DNA of 7,422 bases. Origin: Paracoccaceae bacterium (GTDB lineage Bacteria; Pseudomonadota; Alphaproteobacteria; Rhodobacterales; Rhodobacteraceae). How positions within the stretch are numbered: position 1 is the stretch's first letter; each line of letters opens with the position of its first letter. Below are positions 6,274-7,422 of the stretch, piece by piece. The stretch is taken from positions 1-7,422 of the forward strand of contig JAFIEC010000037.1 of the NCBI GenBank assembly GCA_020832725.1, read 5' to 3'. The notes under the pieces are model-generated. The model saw only the letters and a program-made list of their open reading frames with translations. It did not search any database and was not told where the DNA came from. Made by a program: the position numbers and the translations under genes.

Positions 6274-6897
6274 TCAGCCTCCGTCCTGCTCTGTGATGGT
6301 GAGAACGACCGCGTTCGGGTCGGTCCAGCTTTGGGTCTTTTGAACCGCGAGCGGCCAGAGCGCAAGGGCCTCGGCCAGCTCGGCCCCGGCCCGCGCGCCC
6401 TTGGGCAGAAGCGCGCTTGCCCCCGGGGCAAGATGCCGCCGCACCATCGGCCACAACAGCGGCAGGGGCGCCAGCGCCCGGGCCGAGACCACATCGGCCC
6501 CCAGAGGCGGCAGGACCTCGGCCCGGGCGGTGTGGATGGCGGGCGCAAGGCCCATCTCGCGGGCAGCGCTGCGGAGGAAGGCGCATTTGCGCTGGTCCGA
6601 TTCCACCAGCGCCACCGCCATGCCCGGGGCCTGCTCGGCGGCGATCGCGGCGATCACCAGCCCGGGAAATCCGGCCCCGGCCCCAAGATCGGCCCAGAGC
6701 GCGCCCCTCGCGGGCCGGAGTGCCCAAAGCTGCGCGGAATCAAGGATATGCCGGGTCCAGACGTCCTGCAGGGTTGGCCGAGCCACAAGGTTGATCGCCC
6801 CTGACCAGCGCTGCAACAGTGCCTCAAGCACATCGAGCCGGGCCAGTGTTTCACGTGAAACACCCAGCCGTTCCTGCAGGATGTCCTGCGGGGTCAC
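6274..6897 (-). CDS. rsmG: 16S rRNA (guanine-527-N7)-methyltransferase RsmG
   Basis: RsmG (GidB) uses S-adenosylmethionine to methylate N7 of G527 in the 530 loop of 16S rRNA; loss of the enzyme in other bacteria gives low-level streptomycin resistance. The 207-residue product has the family N-terminal helices (VSRETLARLDVLEALLQRW, 13-31), the INLVAR and RHILDSAQ (49-56) segments, the SAM-binding loop LWADLGAGAGFPG (67-79), VESDQRKCAFLR (98-109) and VSARALAPL (137-145). All core motifs are intact. The start is a GTG (6895-6897) overlapping the mnmG stop as GTGA, with no Shine-Dalgarno, so it probably depends on translational coupling. parA follows two bases after the stop. Codons 12-18 (GVSRETL) are written by a perfect parS centromere site, so this stretch serves two functions and its codon choice is constrained. 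Confidence 0.96.
   Translation of the reverse strand: MTPQDILQERLGVSRETLARLDVLEALLQRWSGAINLVARPTLQDVWTRHILDSAQLWALRPARGALWADLGAGAGFPGLVIAAIAAEQAPGMAVALVESDQRKCAFLRSAAREMGLAPAIHTARAEVLPPLGADVVSARALAPLPLLWPMVRRHLAPGASALLPKGARAGAELAEALALWPLAVQKTQSWTDPNAVVLTITEQDGG
6278..6282 (-). promoter_or_regulatory. Ribosome binding site for the parA GTG start
   Basis: GGAGG on the - strand lies six bases before the GTG at 6271 and overlaps the final codons of rsmG. It supports the short parA start over longer in-frame extensions into rsmG. Confidence 0.7.
6847..6862. promoter_or_regulatory. parS, ParB-binding centromere site
   Basis: The 16-bp palindrome TGTTTCACGTGAAACA is identical to the canonical bacterial chromosomal parS consensus. 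One further base pair on each side (6846 G and 6863 C) makes an 18-bp perfect palindrome. It lies inside the rsmG coding sequence near its 5' end, about 575 bases upstream of the parA start, in the operon that encodes its binding protein. Exact matches to a 16-bp consensus are very unlikely by chance, particularly this AT-containing sequence in GC-rich DNA. It should load the ParB clamp and help place this locus near a cell pole. I found no second parS in the window. Confidence 0.96.
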
Positions 6898-7422
6898 GCG
6901 CTGCGCCGCGCCAGCGCCCGACAGCGCCCCAGCACCAGAACCAGTGCCGCGGGCGTCATCCCGTCGATTCGCGCGGCCTGAGCGATGTCCCGGGGCCGCA
7001 CGGCCATCAGCTTGGCCTTCAGCTCGTTCGACAGGCCCCCGATGGTCTGATAGTCGATATCGCCCGGGATCTCCTGCGCCTCATCGCGCAGAAGCCCTTC
7101 GGCATCAAGCCGCTGGCGCGCGACATAGACCGCATAGAGCGCATCGATTTCGGTCTGCCGGGCGATCTCGGGCGCGATGCCGGCCAGTTCGGGCCAGATC
7201 GCGGCAAGCCGGGCGAAATCCACCTCTGGCAGAGCCAGAAGCGCAAAGCCGCTGCGCCGCCGGCCGTCGGCATTGAGGGGCAGCCCATGCCGCCCGGCCT
7301 CGTTCGGGGGCAGGCTTACGGCATCACGAGCTGACCGCGCCTGCGCCAAAGCCTCGCGCCTTGCGGTAACGGCGCGCGCGCGCGCCTCACCGACGCAGCC
7401 CAGCCGCAGGCCAAGAGGCGTC
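6894..7422 (-). CDS. mnmG: tRNA uridine-5-carboxymethylaminomethyl modification enzyme MnmG, C-terminal part (partial)
   Basis: The frame is open from the right edge of the window to a TGA at 6894-6896, giving the last 175 residues; the N-terminal FAD-binding domain lies outside. MnmG (GidA) works with MnmE to install the cmnm5/nm5 group on the wobble uridine of certain tRNAs, using FAD. The visible part begins in the insertion/helical region with TPLGLRLGCVGEARARA, a family-typical stretch. It ends with the C-terminal helical domain that contacts MnmE and tRNA: YAVYVARQRLDAEG, IPGDIDYQTIGGLSNELKAKL and the RPRDIAQAARIDGMTPAAL motif. The stop overlaps the GTG of rsmG by 4 bases. It is the most upstream visible gene of the mnmG-rsmG-parA-parB operon; the operon promoter must be outside the window or further upstream. 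Bases 7372-7385 are an alternating GC tract encoding Ala-Arg repeats. Confidence 0.95.
   Translation of the reverse strand, partial: TPLGLRLGCVGEARARAVTARREALAQARSARDAVSLPPNEAGRHGLPLNADGRRRSGFALLALPEVDFARLAAIWPELAGIAPEIARQTEIDALYAVYVARQRLDAEGLLRDEAQEIPGDIDYQTIGGLSNELKAKLMAVRPRDIAQAARIDGMTPAALVLVLGRCRALARRSA

Noticed and set aside
7372..7385. Alternating GC tract of 14 bases that could adopt Z-DNA
   Set aside because: It encodes Ala-Arg repeats in a conserved part of MnmG; codon bias in a GC-rich genome explains it.

Overview
The window is an ordinary, gene-dense stretch of core bacterial chromosome, very GC-rich. Gene content, protein sequences and gene order (mutS end / grpE-hrcA / rph-rdgB-hemW / parB-parA-rsmG-mnmG) point to an alphaproteobacterium, most likely of the Rhodobacteraceae (Rhodobacter/Paracoccus-like). 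That placement rests on recognising the families and the neighbourhood, not on a search. I see no insertion sequence, phage gene, CRISPR array, tRNA, rRNA or sign of recent transfer.

Layout. Bases 1-81 are the last 26 codons of mutS on the + strand. A 72-base convergent gap follows, then grpE (154-768) and hrcA (798-1862), both on the - strand and transcribed in the order hrcA-grpE: a heat-shock repressor and the DnaK nucleotide-exchange factor. The only sizeable intergenic region (1863-2043, 181 bases) separates hrcA from the divergent + strand operon rph-rdgB-hemW (2044-4516). It holds a good sigma-70-like promoter for hrcA and, on the rph side, an 11-bp perfect inverted repeat just upstream of the rph ribosome binding site. 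The three genes of the rph operon overlap by 4 bases each (ATGA, GTGA). hemW ends by overlapping the 3' end of parB by 10 bases, tail to tail. The rest of the window is one - strand operon read right to left: mnmG (3' part only), rsmG, parA, parB, with junctions of -4, +2 and -11 bases.

How the genes work together. rsmG and mnmG are RNA-modification enzymes (16S rRNA m7G and tRNA wobble uridine) in the widely conserved linkage with the chromosome-partition genes parA and parB. A canonical parS site, TGTTTCACGTGAAACA, lies inside the rsmG coding sequence at 6847-6862, so this segment carries the ATPase, the CTP-dependent clamp protein and a centromere of the segregation system. rph and rdgB serve RNA 3'-end processing and nucleotide-pool sanitation. 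hemW encodes a radical-SAM-type heme chaperone, not the coproporphyrinogen dehydrogenase it is often called.

I found no new multi-gene system here. The points worth a second look are regulatory or architectural: the parS embedded in rsmG, the structured rph leader, the hrcA promoter without a CIRCE operator, the hemW/parB tail overlap, and a short low-GC, rare-codon patch in hemW.
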